Assembly (NCBI RefSeq): GCF_014174165.1
Contig: NZ_JABEQN010000008.1
Location: 62,001 to 126,000 of the forward strand
Length of the DNA: 64,000 nucleotides
Source of the DNA: Gluconacetobacter dulcium
GTDB taxonomy: Bacteria; Pseudomonadota; Alphaproteobacteria; Acetobacterales; Acetobacteraceae
Direction: 5' to 3'
The notes below the pieces were generated by a model, which was given only the letters and a program-made list of their open reading frames with translations, made no database searches and was not told where the DNA came from. A program made the translations under genes and the position numbers. Positions 56,910 to 64,000 of this stretch are shown one piece after another (positions within the stretch are counted from its first letter, which is position 1; each line of letters starts with the position of its first letter).

Positions 56910-57632
56910 TTGGCTGAAGGACGTAACCAGGTATTCTCACCGGCTGACGTGCACGAACTCGCAACATGGCTCTTCTGGCTTCGGGTCCGCTCAGTCGGCG
57001 TTGCCGCATGCAAAACCGAGGTGATTGAATCGCGTGGCGTCTCGCTTCTGAACCGAGAGAACCTCGAATTCGTCCTGCGCGCAGACGTGAATCAGAAAGT
57101 CGGGGAATGCCTTACCGATCCTGCCCACGCCCAGGACCTGGTGACGGCGGCTGCTTCTGAAGCTTACGCCTACTGTTCCGGAGACGCCAACTTGAACGGT
57201 ATGGTCTACGCCGACGAGGCTATGGGCGGCCGTGATCTGTTCGCCGGGCGTTTCCCTTACCCAGACCTTCCCGTTGCGCCCATCAATATTGAAGTGGTGG
57301 GGGCCAGCATTCCCACAATGGGGCAACTGCTGGTGCGCACCCCGCTGCCGGCGGCTGTCGCCGTGCGGACGCCTGAGGTTCCTCCGCTCTTCTGGGTCCG
57401 GGACACCACGGCCGCCCTGGGGAAGGCATATCCGGTCCTGTTCATGAAAACCGGCGTGGCGCAGCTCGCGCAGGACCTCTGGTGCGTTCACGGGTATTGC
57501 AACATTCCTGTCCCCACCTTGGACTGGGGAGATCGGTTTTCGCTCGTGATTCCCAACGGCATGTTCTCATTGGAGCGGCATGTGTTCACGGGCGATGCCG
57601 GCATTATCGAAGCGCGCTACGACTGGCGCTGA
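56910..57632 (+). CDS. Hypothetical protein, 240 aa
   Basis: A TTG at 56910 (gaagggagcggaaca before it) begins a soluble alpha/beta protein (FSPADVHELATWLFWLRVRS, then PDLPVAPINIEVVGASIPTM). It follows the relaxase by 33 bp and is convergent with the transfer genes starting at 57650. No recognised family; the TTG start is supported by spacing only. Confidence 0.55.
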   Translation: MAEGRNQVFSPADVHELATWLFWLRVRSVGVAACKTEVIESRGVSLLNRENLEFVLRADVNQKVGECLTDPAHAQDLVTAAASEAYAYCSGDANLNGMVYADEAMGGRDLFAGRFPYPDLPVAPINIEVVGASIPTMGQLLVRTPLPAAVAVRTPEVPPLFWVRDTTAALGKAYPVLFMKTGVAQLAQDLWCVHGYCNIPVPTLDWGDRFSLVIPNGMFSLERHVFTGDAGIIEARYDWR

Positions 57633-57649
57633 ATGCGCCGGCCGGGCCG

Positions 57650-57904
57650 CTATGAGTGACCTGACGAACGCAATCTCCGGGCGACGACACTGGCGGCGTT
57701 TCTGCCGCCTCGACTGTCGCTGGCCGAAGACGGGATGATGATCACTGCCTTCGGATTCTCCATCGGGAGTAGACGAACGTGCTTTTTGGTTTCCACCACG
57801 TCGAAGCCGAAGGCGCGCAGCCGGCGGCGGAGCGCCGCCGTCATCTTGCGATAGCCTCGCAGCATTCGCCGAAGTTCTGCGACGCGATCCACATCCTCCT
57901 TCAT
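57650..57904 (-). CDS. Small HicA-like basic protein, 84 aa
   Basis: Start at 57904 overlaps the dotL stop by four bases. After a helical Arg-rich start, the segment LRAFGFDVVETKKHVRLLPM, then AVIIIPSSASDSRGGRNAAS, resembles the HicA double-stranded-RNA-binding fold (G-F-x-x-x-x-x-K-x-H pattern, Ser-rich C-terminus). No HicB partner is adjacent, so a toxin role is doubtful; it may be a transfer accessory factor. Confidence 0.55.
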   Translation of the reverse strand: MKEDVDRVAELRRMLRGYRKMTAALRRRLRAFGFDVVETKKHVRLLPMENPKAVIIIPSSASDSRGGRNAASVVARRLRSSGHS

Positions 57905-60153
57905 GCGGCGCCTGAGCGGTGCTTGTGCGTAACTCGCGCGTGAAGGTTGAGCGCGTGGACGATCCTGCCTTTCGCCGTCGCCTCCGACGCTCCCATGGCC
58001 ATTTCAAAAGCGACCAGTTCGTGGCAGAGCGCCTCGTCGACCGAACGATCGAGCGGCTCCTTCGTCTCCGGCGTTTGCTCCGCCGGTTGGATCAGGTTTC
58101 GGAATAGCCCCGCAAATGGGTCTGGAGCAGGTCTGATTTCCTCCCCGTTGAGTGTGAGCAGGTCTTCCGCGTCCTGAAGAGGTGATGCATCCTCGCCGAC
58201 GATGATGGCCAGGCGCGAATACAACGCCCTGAGACCGCCGGTGAGTCCCGGCAGGCGTTCCGGTTCGACAAGATCCGCCCCTGCCGCAAGATGACGGGCA
58301 ACGCTCTCTACGACCGGAGATGAAGACGAGGCGAGGCGCTCAGGCACAGGGGGAAGCGTCGGGAAAACCCGGTTGACGCCTTCAGGGCGGACGCCGGCAT
58401 AGAAGAGTCGTGCATAGATGCGTCGTCCGCGGAACAGGATGATGGCCTGCCCCTGCCTCAGTTTCTGGATGTCGCTCCACGACACCCTTTTTACCTCCCG
58501 GATATCGGCGCGCTGCTGGTCGGCGTAGAGACCCAACGGGGAAGAGTTGTCGTAACCTGGGAGCACCGTGACCGGCATTGTGCCCCCGGATTCCTCGATC
58601 CACTGCCGGGTCGGACCTGCGTCCTCGACGTTCATGAGGATCTTGAGTTTCGGGTTCCCCAGAAGGGGCACGGTAAAGTCGCGACCGAGGGTCGCATAAA
58701 GCGTGCCGACCTCTTGGAACGAGATGAGGAGGAAGACATTCAACTCTCGGCCGAGTGCCATCATGGAATCGATACCTCGGGTCGCGAACTGTCCGACTTC
58801 GTCCAGGACCATCGGATACGGCACTTTTGATGAGGATGGTCGGTTGGCAACGAGGTCCTCGTAGTCTCCCTCGATCGACGTACCCAATGCGGCGGCGAGC
58901 GCGTACCGAAGAGCGGTGATAACTGCTTTGCCGAGCGCGCGGTTCGTATCGGGATGATTTTCGAGAGACGGCAGAAGAACGACGAGAATTCGCCGATTGT
59001 ATATTATGTCGCGGAAGTCGATGTCACCGACATTACAGCCGAAGACATGGCCGAGAGTCGACGACATCTGAGTGAACGTCTTGCCGAATCCGCCGACGAC
59101 GTATGAGTGCTGCTCCCGAACCTTGTCCTGCTCGCTGACGTCTTTTTTGTCCGAAAAGCCGCCTGTCTCGCTGACGTAATCCCTTACCGGGTTGAGCAAC
59201 GAAGTGGGGAAGTGTTCCGGGAGTATGGTCTCACACGCGACGCCCTGATCCGCATCGTAATAGCTGAAGCGCCTTTCGCTATACAGTAAGCGCAGCCGGT
59301 CAATATCGCTGAACATTGTCCGGACAGTCTCTGCGGTGATGGGAACGCCGAGATTGTCTCGGACCCACACGAAGACGTAGGCCATGCCCCGGATGAGCGA
59401 TTCAGCACGGTTGCGGAAATGGTCTGAATTTCCGCCGCCACCCTTGCTTTCTTCAGGAACGAATAGCGTAAGAAACAGTTCGGTCATGCCCTCCGCATTG
59501 ACCGATGCAAACATGTTCCAGGTATTTGTGCGCCGATCTCCGCCGGAAACCATCAGGTTGATGATCCGGACGTTCGCCTCCTGGCCCCAGCGCCGGGCCA
59601 TTGCCATGATGGTAAAGGGGAGGTTGTTGCTCGCCTTGCCGTCGACGATCGTAAAGCCGGTGCCTTGAGCCAGAGCATTGCACAGCAGGCTATAAATCAG
59701 TTGGGTTTTGCCAGATCCGGTTGCGCCTGGCGCAACTCCATGCATCGTCAGGTCATTGCCGGACAGCCAGATTTGCTGGCCGGTGACTTCGTCCCAGCCG
59801 AGTAGCCAGTCTCCGGTAGGGGGGCCCGGAATCTCGACACCTGGTCTTTTCGGGTCGGGCACCGGGTTCCCGTAATCCTTCCTCCCGGCATTCGCCGGCA
59901 GCCGCAGCGGAAGCGTCACCGGCCTTGTCATGACGTAAGCGGCGTATGCAGCCGCCAACGGGAGTGTCAGTGTGGTTAAGGCGGGCACCACGGCCGTCAG
60001 GATCGCGAGTGCGACGAGGCCGACGGCGGAAAAGCTGGTAGTGAGAAGTTCACCGACATGCTGAGAGAGGCGTCGGGTGTCGCGATAGGACAGGCCACCC
60101 GCTTGCTCGTGAAAGTCCTGAGGGCCGTCTATCTGGCGGCGGATGACGGCCAT
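57901..60153 (-). CDS. dotL: Type IV coupling protein, DotL/IcmO (TrbC of IncI) type
   Basis: The 750-residue protein has two N-terminal membrane segments (about 42-80), Walker A GATGSGKT (143-150), Walker B-like PMVLDEVGQF and a long C-terminal domain. Order and sequence resemble DotL/IcmO and TrbC of IncI plasmids rather than VirD4 of the P-type. It links the relaxosome to the secretion channel. ATG 60153 starts four bases after the preceding small gene. The acidic, Pro-rich C-terminal part could be the binding surface for IcmS/IcmW-type adaptors. Confidence 0.85.
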   Translation of the reverse strand: MAVIRRQIDGPQDFHEQAGGLSYRDTRRLSQHVGELLTTSFSAVGLVALAILTAVVPALTTLTLPLAAAYAAYVMTRPVTLPLRLPANAGRKDYGNPVPDPKRPGVEIPGPPTGDWLLGWDEVTGQQIWLSGNDLTMHGVAPGATGSGKTQLIYSLLCNALAQGTGFTIVDGKASNNLPFTIMAMARRWGQEANVRIINLMVSGGDRRTNTWNMFASVNAEGMTELFLTLFVPEESKGGGGNSDHFRNRAESLIRGMAYVFVWVRDNLGVPITAETVRTMFSDIDRLRLLYSERRFSYYDADQGVACETILPEHFPTSLLNPVRDYVSETGGFSDKKDVSEQDKVREQHSYVVGGFGKTFTQMSSTLGHVFGCNVGDIDFRDIIYNRRILVVLLPSLENHPDTNRALGKAVITALRYALAAALGTSIEGDYEDLVANRPSSSKVPYPMVLDEVGQFATRGIDSMMALGRELNVFLLISFQEVGTLYATLGRDFTVPLLGNPKLKILMNVEDAGPTRQWIEESGGTMPVTVLPGYDNSSPLGLYADQQRADIREVKRVSWSDIQKLRQGQAIILFRGRRIYARLFYAGVRPEGVNRVFPTLPPVPERLASSSSPVVESVARHLAAGADLVEPERLPGLTGGLRALYSRLAIIVGEDASPLQDAEDLLTLNGEEIRPAPDPFAGLFRNLIQPAEQTPETKEPLDRSVDEALCHELVAFEMAMGASEATAKGRIVHALNLHARVTHKHRSGAA

Positions 60154-60156
60154 CTT

Positions 60157-60609
60157 CTAGTCAAGTCCGAACGCTGCGTTCGGCCCTCCCGGGTTCGGCT
60201 GACCTGGCGGGACCTGACGGATTGTCGGCGGGGGAGTGTCCGTCGCGGCGTTTGGCCCCCGTATAGTCTCCCCTACGGTTCGACGAGCAAGCGATGCTGA
60301 GTCCGCGGAGCTACCGTCATGCGCAGAGCCCGTCGCCCAATGCCATGTCAGGCCGCACACAAGCGCAAAGAGACTGGCCGATACAAGAGTCCTCAGTCTT
60401 GGCGGCGCAAGCACGCGAGGCGGGTCTGTGCGTATCGTCGACGGCGGAACGGCCCAGTCGCCCGGGAGAGGAACAGCGGCGCTGCGGCCGTTCTCCCTCT
60501 CGACCGGCGAATGGGTGCGGTTCGGCGTCCGCTCGATTTTGACGATTGTCGCGTCGCCGTTCCGTTGGATGGTCACGACTGCTTCACTCGACGGGGCAAG
60601 AATAATCAT
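60157..60609 (-). CDS. Membrane protein between dotL and icmS-like genes, 150 aa
   Basis: ATG 60609 is preceded by gagaggtgtct. The protein has a cytoplasmic-like N-terminus (MIILAPSSEAVVTIQRNGDA), one membrane segment near residue 90 (LVSASLFALVCGLTWHWATG) and a Pro/Gly-rich outer tail. It belongs to the transfer operon by orientation and spacing; no family assigned. Confidence 0.55.
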   Translation of the reverse strand: MIILAPSSEAVVTIQRNGDATIVKIERTPNRTHSPVERENGRSAAVPLPGDWAVPPSTIRTDPPRVLAPPRLRTLVSASLFALVCGLTWHWATGSAHDGSSADSASLARRTVGETIRGPNAATDTPPPTIRQVPPGQPNPGGPNAAFGLD

Positions 60610-60694
60610 AGACACCTCTCCGCTGTCAGAATTCCAGCGTAGAGACCCCGTTTGTAACCTCAGATTCTTCCCGTCCGCCCGGGGGCGGCAGGTG

Positions 60695-61063
60695 TCACCC
60701 CGCGACGCGCATGGCCTCGCCGGCAAGAGCGTCGAGAGTGATTACATGGTCGTCAGCCAGTCGCTGCAGGACGGCGTCGATCGCCAGCAGCGCGATCGCG
60801 GCAGGGACGTGGAAAAGACCGATCAGCCGATGACCTGTCAGACTGATTTCGTCCGGAACGATATGAAGGCCGAACCCGCTGCCGGCAGTGTCCTGCCGCC
60901 ATAATTCCTCTGCCAGGCGAAGGAAGACGGGAAGGAACATATCCGGCTGGCTGATGCGCCATGACGGAATCGTCTCGAGGCCCGGTATGCCGGTTTCAAA
61001 TCGATAGCCTCGCGCGTCGAGCATGATCTGAAGAGCACGCGCGAAATCGTCGGGATCGGTCAT
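60695..61063 (-). CDS. IcmS/TraL-like small protein, 122 aa
   Basis: ATG 61063 overlaps the icmT stop by four bases. The acidic, helical protein (LPVFLRLAEELWRQDTAG..., VPAAIALLAIDAVLQRLADD) has the size and helix pattern of IcmS, a secretion adaptor of Dot/Icm systems, and follows icmT as icmS does in Legionella. The sequence identity to IcmS seems low, so the name rests on order and size. Confidence 0.5.
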   Translation of the reverse strand: MTDPDDFARALQIMLDARGYRFETGIPGLETIPSWRISQPDMFLPVFLRLAEELWRQDTAGSGFGLHIVPDEISLTGHRLIGLFHVPAAIALLAIDAVLQRLADDHVITLDALAGEAMRVAG

Positions 61064-61308
61064 GCGTAGGCCCGCTTCTTCCTGGAGGGAAGACGGGGGC
61101 GTCGGGGGCCGCACACGATGACACGGAACATTCTCCAGGCAACCGGTAACGTCAGCCCTAGCCATGCGAGAACGGCGAAGAAGACCACTCCAGCTACAGC
61201 GGTTATCAGCGTCCACAGACGCATGTGGACAAGGAAGAGAAGCATCGGAGCCATTGCCCGAGCATCGACAATGAACAGCCGAACGGGGTCGGCCGAGAAG
61301 CGCCACAT
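61060..61308 (-). CDS. icmT: IcmT/TraK-like inner-membrane protein, 82 aa
   Basis: MWRFSADPVRLFIVDARAMA then PMLLFLVHMRLWTLITAVAG: the W-R-x-S-A-x-P-x-R-x-F-I-V-D-A-R start and following hydrophobic helices are characteristic of IcmT (TraK of IncI). It is needed for the Dot/Icm channel. A 14-codon frame (61309-61353) lies between dotB and this gene, its stop touching the icmT ATG, and may couple translation. Confidence 0.8.
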   Translation of the reverse strand: MWRFSADPVRLFIVDARAMAPMLLFLVHMRLWTLITAVAGVVFFAVLAWLGLTLPVAWRMFRVIVCGPRRPRLPSRKKRAYA

Positions 61309-61354
61309 TTAGGAGTTACCGCCGGAAGCGAGTGCGTTTGTTCCCTCAGGCATT

Positions 61355-62476
61355 TCATTGCTCCTGTTGCATTGCTGCCGCTGCCACGGCTTCGGAAATC
61401 CGGCCGGCTTGGAACGCCTTCGTTATCGCCTGCTCAAATGTCTGGCCGTGTTTGTGTACAGCTTCGCGTGTCAGCCGCGGCCACTGGTCACGAGGGGCGT
61501 CAAGCAGCGTGTTGCGGATGGCGCGGTTCACGGGCAGGAACTCACGGATCGGCGTTCGCTTCCCATCAGTAGATGGCAGCAACCTCTGGTTCACCAGCAG
61601 CCGGAGGTTTTCCACGAAGGAGATGGTAAGATTGTCGCGCTGGTCCCCTGGACAGAGAGCGGCGACGCGACGGATGGTGGATTGGCAGTCGAATGTGTGC
61701 AGCGAGGACGTCAGGCGGTGCCCTGAAATGGCTGCCTGAATAGCACTCTCCATCGTGTCGCTGTCGCGGCACTCACCCACTACAATGTCAGTGGGCTCGC
61801 GGCGCATGGCTGCGCGGATGAACTCTCCAAACGTCGCAACATCGCGGGGAACCTGGCATTGCGAGATTGTCGAGTTCCTGCGTTCAACCAGATCGTAGAG
61901 AAGTTCGAGCGGTTGCGATCCCTCGATTATGTCACAGTGGATGCCGGGATCTTCCAGGCGTGCCCGGTTCACTCCACCCATCAGGGTCGTCTTGCCGGAC
62001 CCCGTGGCGCCGCAAATAAGGTACATTCCCCGGTCTCCAGCGAGTGCCTCCATCAATGCCGGCTCGACGTCCTGTTCGGACAGCGGCCGCGGTATGTCGG
62101 CGAGCGGTCGGAAGGTCATCGAGATACCGGTCTCCGAGCCGACCTGAGTACCGATGGCATTCAGCCGGAAGGAGTGCCGTCGCGAACGTCGATCGAGACG
62201 GATTGTGTGGCTCAGATCCAGGGGCGTGCCCTTGCGGAGTTCAGCGACGCCGGTCGCGGATCGAAAGACGTGGGTGACCGCATCCTCCACATCGAGCGGA
62301 AGGCTCGCGTCGCGGGTAACCTGCCGGTTTCGGCCATGCACCCGTATTGTAACAGGCATCTTCGTTTGGATTTCGATGCGCGAGGCCTCTTCCGTCGCGC
62401 ACCACACAAGGAAACGGTCCAGATTCTCGCTTCGCAGGTGGCTTCCGTCCTCGGGCCAGTAATTGTCTTCACCCAT
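61355..62476 (-). CDS. dotB: DotB/TraJ-type secretion ATPase
   Basis: ATG 62476 (MGEDNYWPEDGSHLRSENLD) gives 373 residues, overlapping the previous gene by eight bases. It has the PilT/VirB11-class N-terminal domain, Walker A GATGSGKT (156-163), an Asp box (HCDIIEGSQPLELL), Walker B-like TDIVVGECRDSDTM and the His box around SGHRLTSSLHTFD. It matches DotB/TraJ of Dot/Icm and IncI systems and powers the transfer channel. Confidence 0.9.
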   Translation of the reverse strand: MGEDNYWPEDGSHLRSENLDRFLVWCATEEASRIEIQTKMPVTIRVHGRNRQVTRDASLPLDVEDAVTHVFRSATGVAELRKGTPLDLSHTIRLDRRSRRHSFRLNAIGTQVGSETGISMTFRPLADIPRPLSEQDVEPALMEALAGDRGMYLICGATGSGKTTLMGGVNRARLEDPGIHCDIIEGSQPLELLYDLVERRNSTISQCQVPRDVATFGEFIRAAMRREPTDIVVGECRDSDTMESAIQAAISGHRLTSSLHTFDCQSTIRRVAALCPGDQRDNLTISFVENLRLLVNQRLLPSTDGKRTPIREFLPVNRAIRNTLLDAPRDQWPRLTREAVHKHGQTFEQAITKAFQAGRISEAVAAAAMQQEQ

Positions 62477-62831
62477 CGCCGCGCTTCCTCTGGGGCCCCT
62501 CAACGACCCTGATGACCCGGCGATGCGCACGGATGAGCGACTGCGGGAGTTCGGCGCGGGCACGTTTGGCTCCTCCGCCGCGTAGCGCCGTCATGTAGGC
62601 CTGTATGGGCGTTCGGAGAGACGCAGGGGCTGCTGATACGTCATAGCCAAAATAGACGTCGAACCTCGCGGCCTGGTCCAGTTGAGGGAGTACGGTGACC
62701 ATCGCCGCGTCAAGATGCGTATCACCCAGGTTGTACCGGCGGACCACCCATTCCCTAAGCTCGAGGGCGGCCGTCCTGGCGGTGATGAACAGAATCATGA
62801 GGTCGGTCGGCGGAGGGGGAGGCGTGATCAT
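62469..62831 (-). CDS. Hypothetical protein between dotM and dotB, 120 aa
   Basis: ATG 62831 overlaps the dotM stop (ATGA). The protein starts MITPPPPPTDLMILFITART and continues with helical, Ala-rich sequence ending in a basic tail. Given the tight overlaps on both sides (four and eight bases) it is a genuine operon member, perhaps a Dot/Icm component too diverged to name. Confidence 0.6.
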   Translation of the reverse strand: MITPPPPPTDLMILFITARTAALELREWVVRRYNLGDTHLDAAMVTVLPQLDQAARFDVYFGYDVSAAPASLRTPIQAYMTALRGGGAKRARAELPQSLIRAHRRVIRVVEGPQRKRGDG

Positions 62832-63964
62832 GGCTGGTCTAGTGCGTGGAGGATTGACGTGAAATCCGGCTGGACGAGCGGGCTTCCCGCTCGACACTCT
62901 GCGCCCCAGTGCGCGATGGCGGCGGCTGCCTCAGCGCATGGTGCGATAGTCATGTCATGAGCCGGCCGGCCGTCCCGGGGATAGGAGGCAGCCGCAAGGA
63001 CCAGCCACAGGTTGCGATCCACGAGCTGCACAGAGGCAAAGATGCCCGGGTTCACGACGCCGGAGCGGAGGCGTGCTTGTTGCATGAGCGAGAGCAAGGC
63101 GGGCCGCGTCCAGGCATGCTTGCCTATCAATGCGAGCGCTGTTGGGAACCTCTCCTTCGAGAGGCGCCGATCAATAGACCGGACATACCGTGCGGGCAGC
63201 GTCGCGAATGCCGTCGGGGCTCCCTTCAGCCGTGGGTTCGACAGCGCCCTCGATAGCTCCTCAAGGGCCGCCAAAGCTTCATCCTTTCTCCGCTGGTCAA
63301 AAAGGGCGAACACGAGGAACAACGTCCGCTCTATCGGCGAGAATGACGTCAAGCTTTTCAGTTCGTGACCCAACTGCGACCTGAGGGCCAGGCTGCCTTT
63401 GATGAATCGCTCATGTCGCGTCTCTCCCGTCATGTGCCGCTCGCGCCATTCAGAGGCACGTAGTGCCGGGTCCATCGGGCGTAGCGGCTGGTTCGCCGGC
63501 GCGGGCTCAGTGAGCTTGGTGCCGCGCCCGATCCACGCCAATCCAAGCGGGTGGATCCGTGCAAGGGCGGCCTGCATGCCATCAAGACCGAAGCGTCGAC
63601 GGTAGCGCTCGCGGGGAGCGCGCGTGAGGCACAGGAAAGCAAGAGCAACAATAACGGGAATGGCGACCCAGCGTAAAACGGACCCGGTAATGGTGCACAG
63701 TGTCCAGAGCGTTCGGGCGGAGACATGTTCCGGATCTGCGTCGCGGAGGTGCTCCCGCAAGGGATCAAATTGGTGCGTGAAGGCTCCGATGGCCTCCAGT
63801 TCCAGCGCCTGCACCGCCAGTATGGCGGTGGCCATCTGGGTATGGAATTTCCACCACAGAAAGAAGGAGAGCAGCGCAGTGCCGATCGTCATCCCGACGA
63901 ACAGGCTGCTCAGGCGCTCAGGATCGAGGGTTCGTGTGCCCGCGTCAGGGGAGAAGGGCTTCAT
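62828..63964 (-). CDS. dotM: DotM/IcmP (TrbA of IncI)-type transfer protein
   Basis: ATG 63964 has cggaagacgcg before it and gives 378 residues. Two N-terminal membrane segments (VGMTIGTALLSFFLWWKFHT about 24-45 and VLRWVAIPVIVALAFLCLTR about 105-125) precede a cytoplasmic domain rich in Arg, with AYLR/HAWTRPALLSLMQQAR near residue 290. Size, topology and neighbourhood (DotL, DotB) fit DotM/IcmP. It forms the coupling complex with DotL. The 36 bp upstream reach the window end. Confidence 0.85.
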   Translation of the reverse strand: MKPFSPDAGTRTLDPERLSSLFVGMTIGTALLSFFLWWKFHTQMATAILAVQALELEAIGAFTHQFDPLREHLRDADPEHVSARTLWTLCTITGSVLRWVAIPVIVALAFLCLTRAPRERYRRRFGLDGMQAALARIHPLGLAWIGRGTKLTEPAPANQPLRPMDPALRASEWRERHMTGETRHERFIKGSLALRSQLGHELKSLTSFSPIERTLFLVFALFDQRRKDEALAALEELSRALSNPRLKGAPTAFATLPARYVRSIDRRLSKERFPTALALIGKHAWTRPALLSLMQQARLRSGVVNPGIFASVQLVDRNLWLVLAAASYPRDGRPAHDMTIAPCAEAAAAIAHWGAECRAGSPLVQPDFTSILHALDQP

Positions 63965-64000
63965 TGCGCGTCTTCCGTCACACGCCAATGCGCCCGGTTC

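Noticed and set aside
57650-57904. HicA toxin of a HicAB module
   Set aside because: Only the general fold pattern fits; no HicB-like antitoxin is next to it and it is embedded in the transfer operon.
49085-64000. tRNA or rRNA genes and chromosomal integration sites
   Set aside because: I saw no tRNA-like cloverleaf with a conserved T-loop, no rRNA and no integrase gene in this or other parts of the window.

Overview
The window looks like about 64 kb of a large, GC-rich conjugative plasmid from an alphaproteobacterium. An acetic-acid-bacterium-like host (Rhodospirillales/Acetobacteraceae) is my best guess, but no chromosomal marker, rRNA or tRNA is present to fix the taxon. The plasmid nature is clear: a partial iteron-type initiator gene at the left edge, an iteron/AT-rich origin, a parAB partition locus with a palindrome array, a MOBF relaxase with a candidate oriT, and a Dot/Icm-like (IncI, MPF_I) transfer gene block at the right edge.

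Layout. 1-4600 is replication and partition: rep (minus strand, cut by the window edge), origin, widely spaced iterons, parB and parA (minus), and four 112-bp repeats each carrying a palindrome. 4.8-31 kb is a long, mostly plus-strand accessory region: a very large adenine methylase/helicase, an AT-rich TIR-STAND-TPR gene (probable anti-phage defence cargo), a C5 cytosine methyltransferase, a ParB-domain protein, ArdC, an SSB, an interrupted adenine methylase, a secreted nuclease, a WGR protein and many small proteins of unknown function. 31.6-48.7 kb continues on the plus strand with a primase-like Toprim protein, a UvrD-type helicase, a DUF1173-like protein, a GapR-like protein, an HD-GYP protein, a second SSB, a RelBE-type module, a VWA operon and a duplicated small-membrane-protein module. 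49-64 kb is transfer: a three-gene minus-strand operon reminiscent of stbABC, the candidate oriT near 51.67 kb, a regulator, a Phd/PemK-type module, the relaxase, then minus-strand dotL, icmS-like, icmT, dotB and dotM homologues.

The most striking unexplained feature is a family of long GC-rich hairpins placed directly in front of genes in the accessory region, often after a purine-rich leader. Two members share an identical 29-nt loop but differ in their 27-bp stems, with three paired compensatory substitutions; others share a near-identical core of about 68 nt with different outer arms. They precede the methyltransferase, ParB-domain, LPD29-like and ssb genes among others. If the nic site is read correctly, the minus strand is the transferred strand, it enters in the order 51.6 kb down to 4.8 kb, and it is the template for nearly all the plus-strand accessory genes. 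That makes this a plausible leading region, and the hairpins plausible elements that act on single-stranded entering DNA or as structured 5' leaders. This is inference.

Other points: an iteron copy lies inside the methylase/helicase gene; the parS-like core palindrome also lies inside parB; two intergenic regions share a 120-bp element plus a promoter/5'-leader element.
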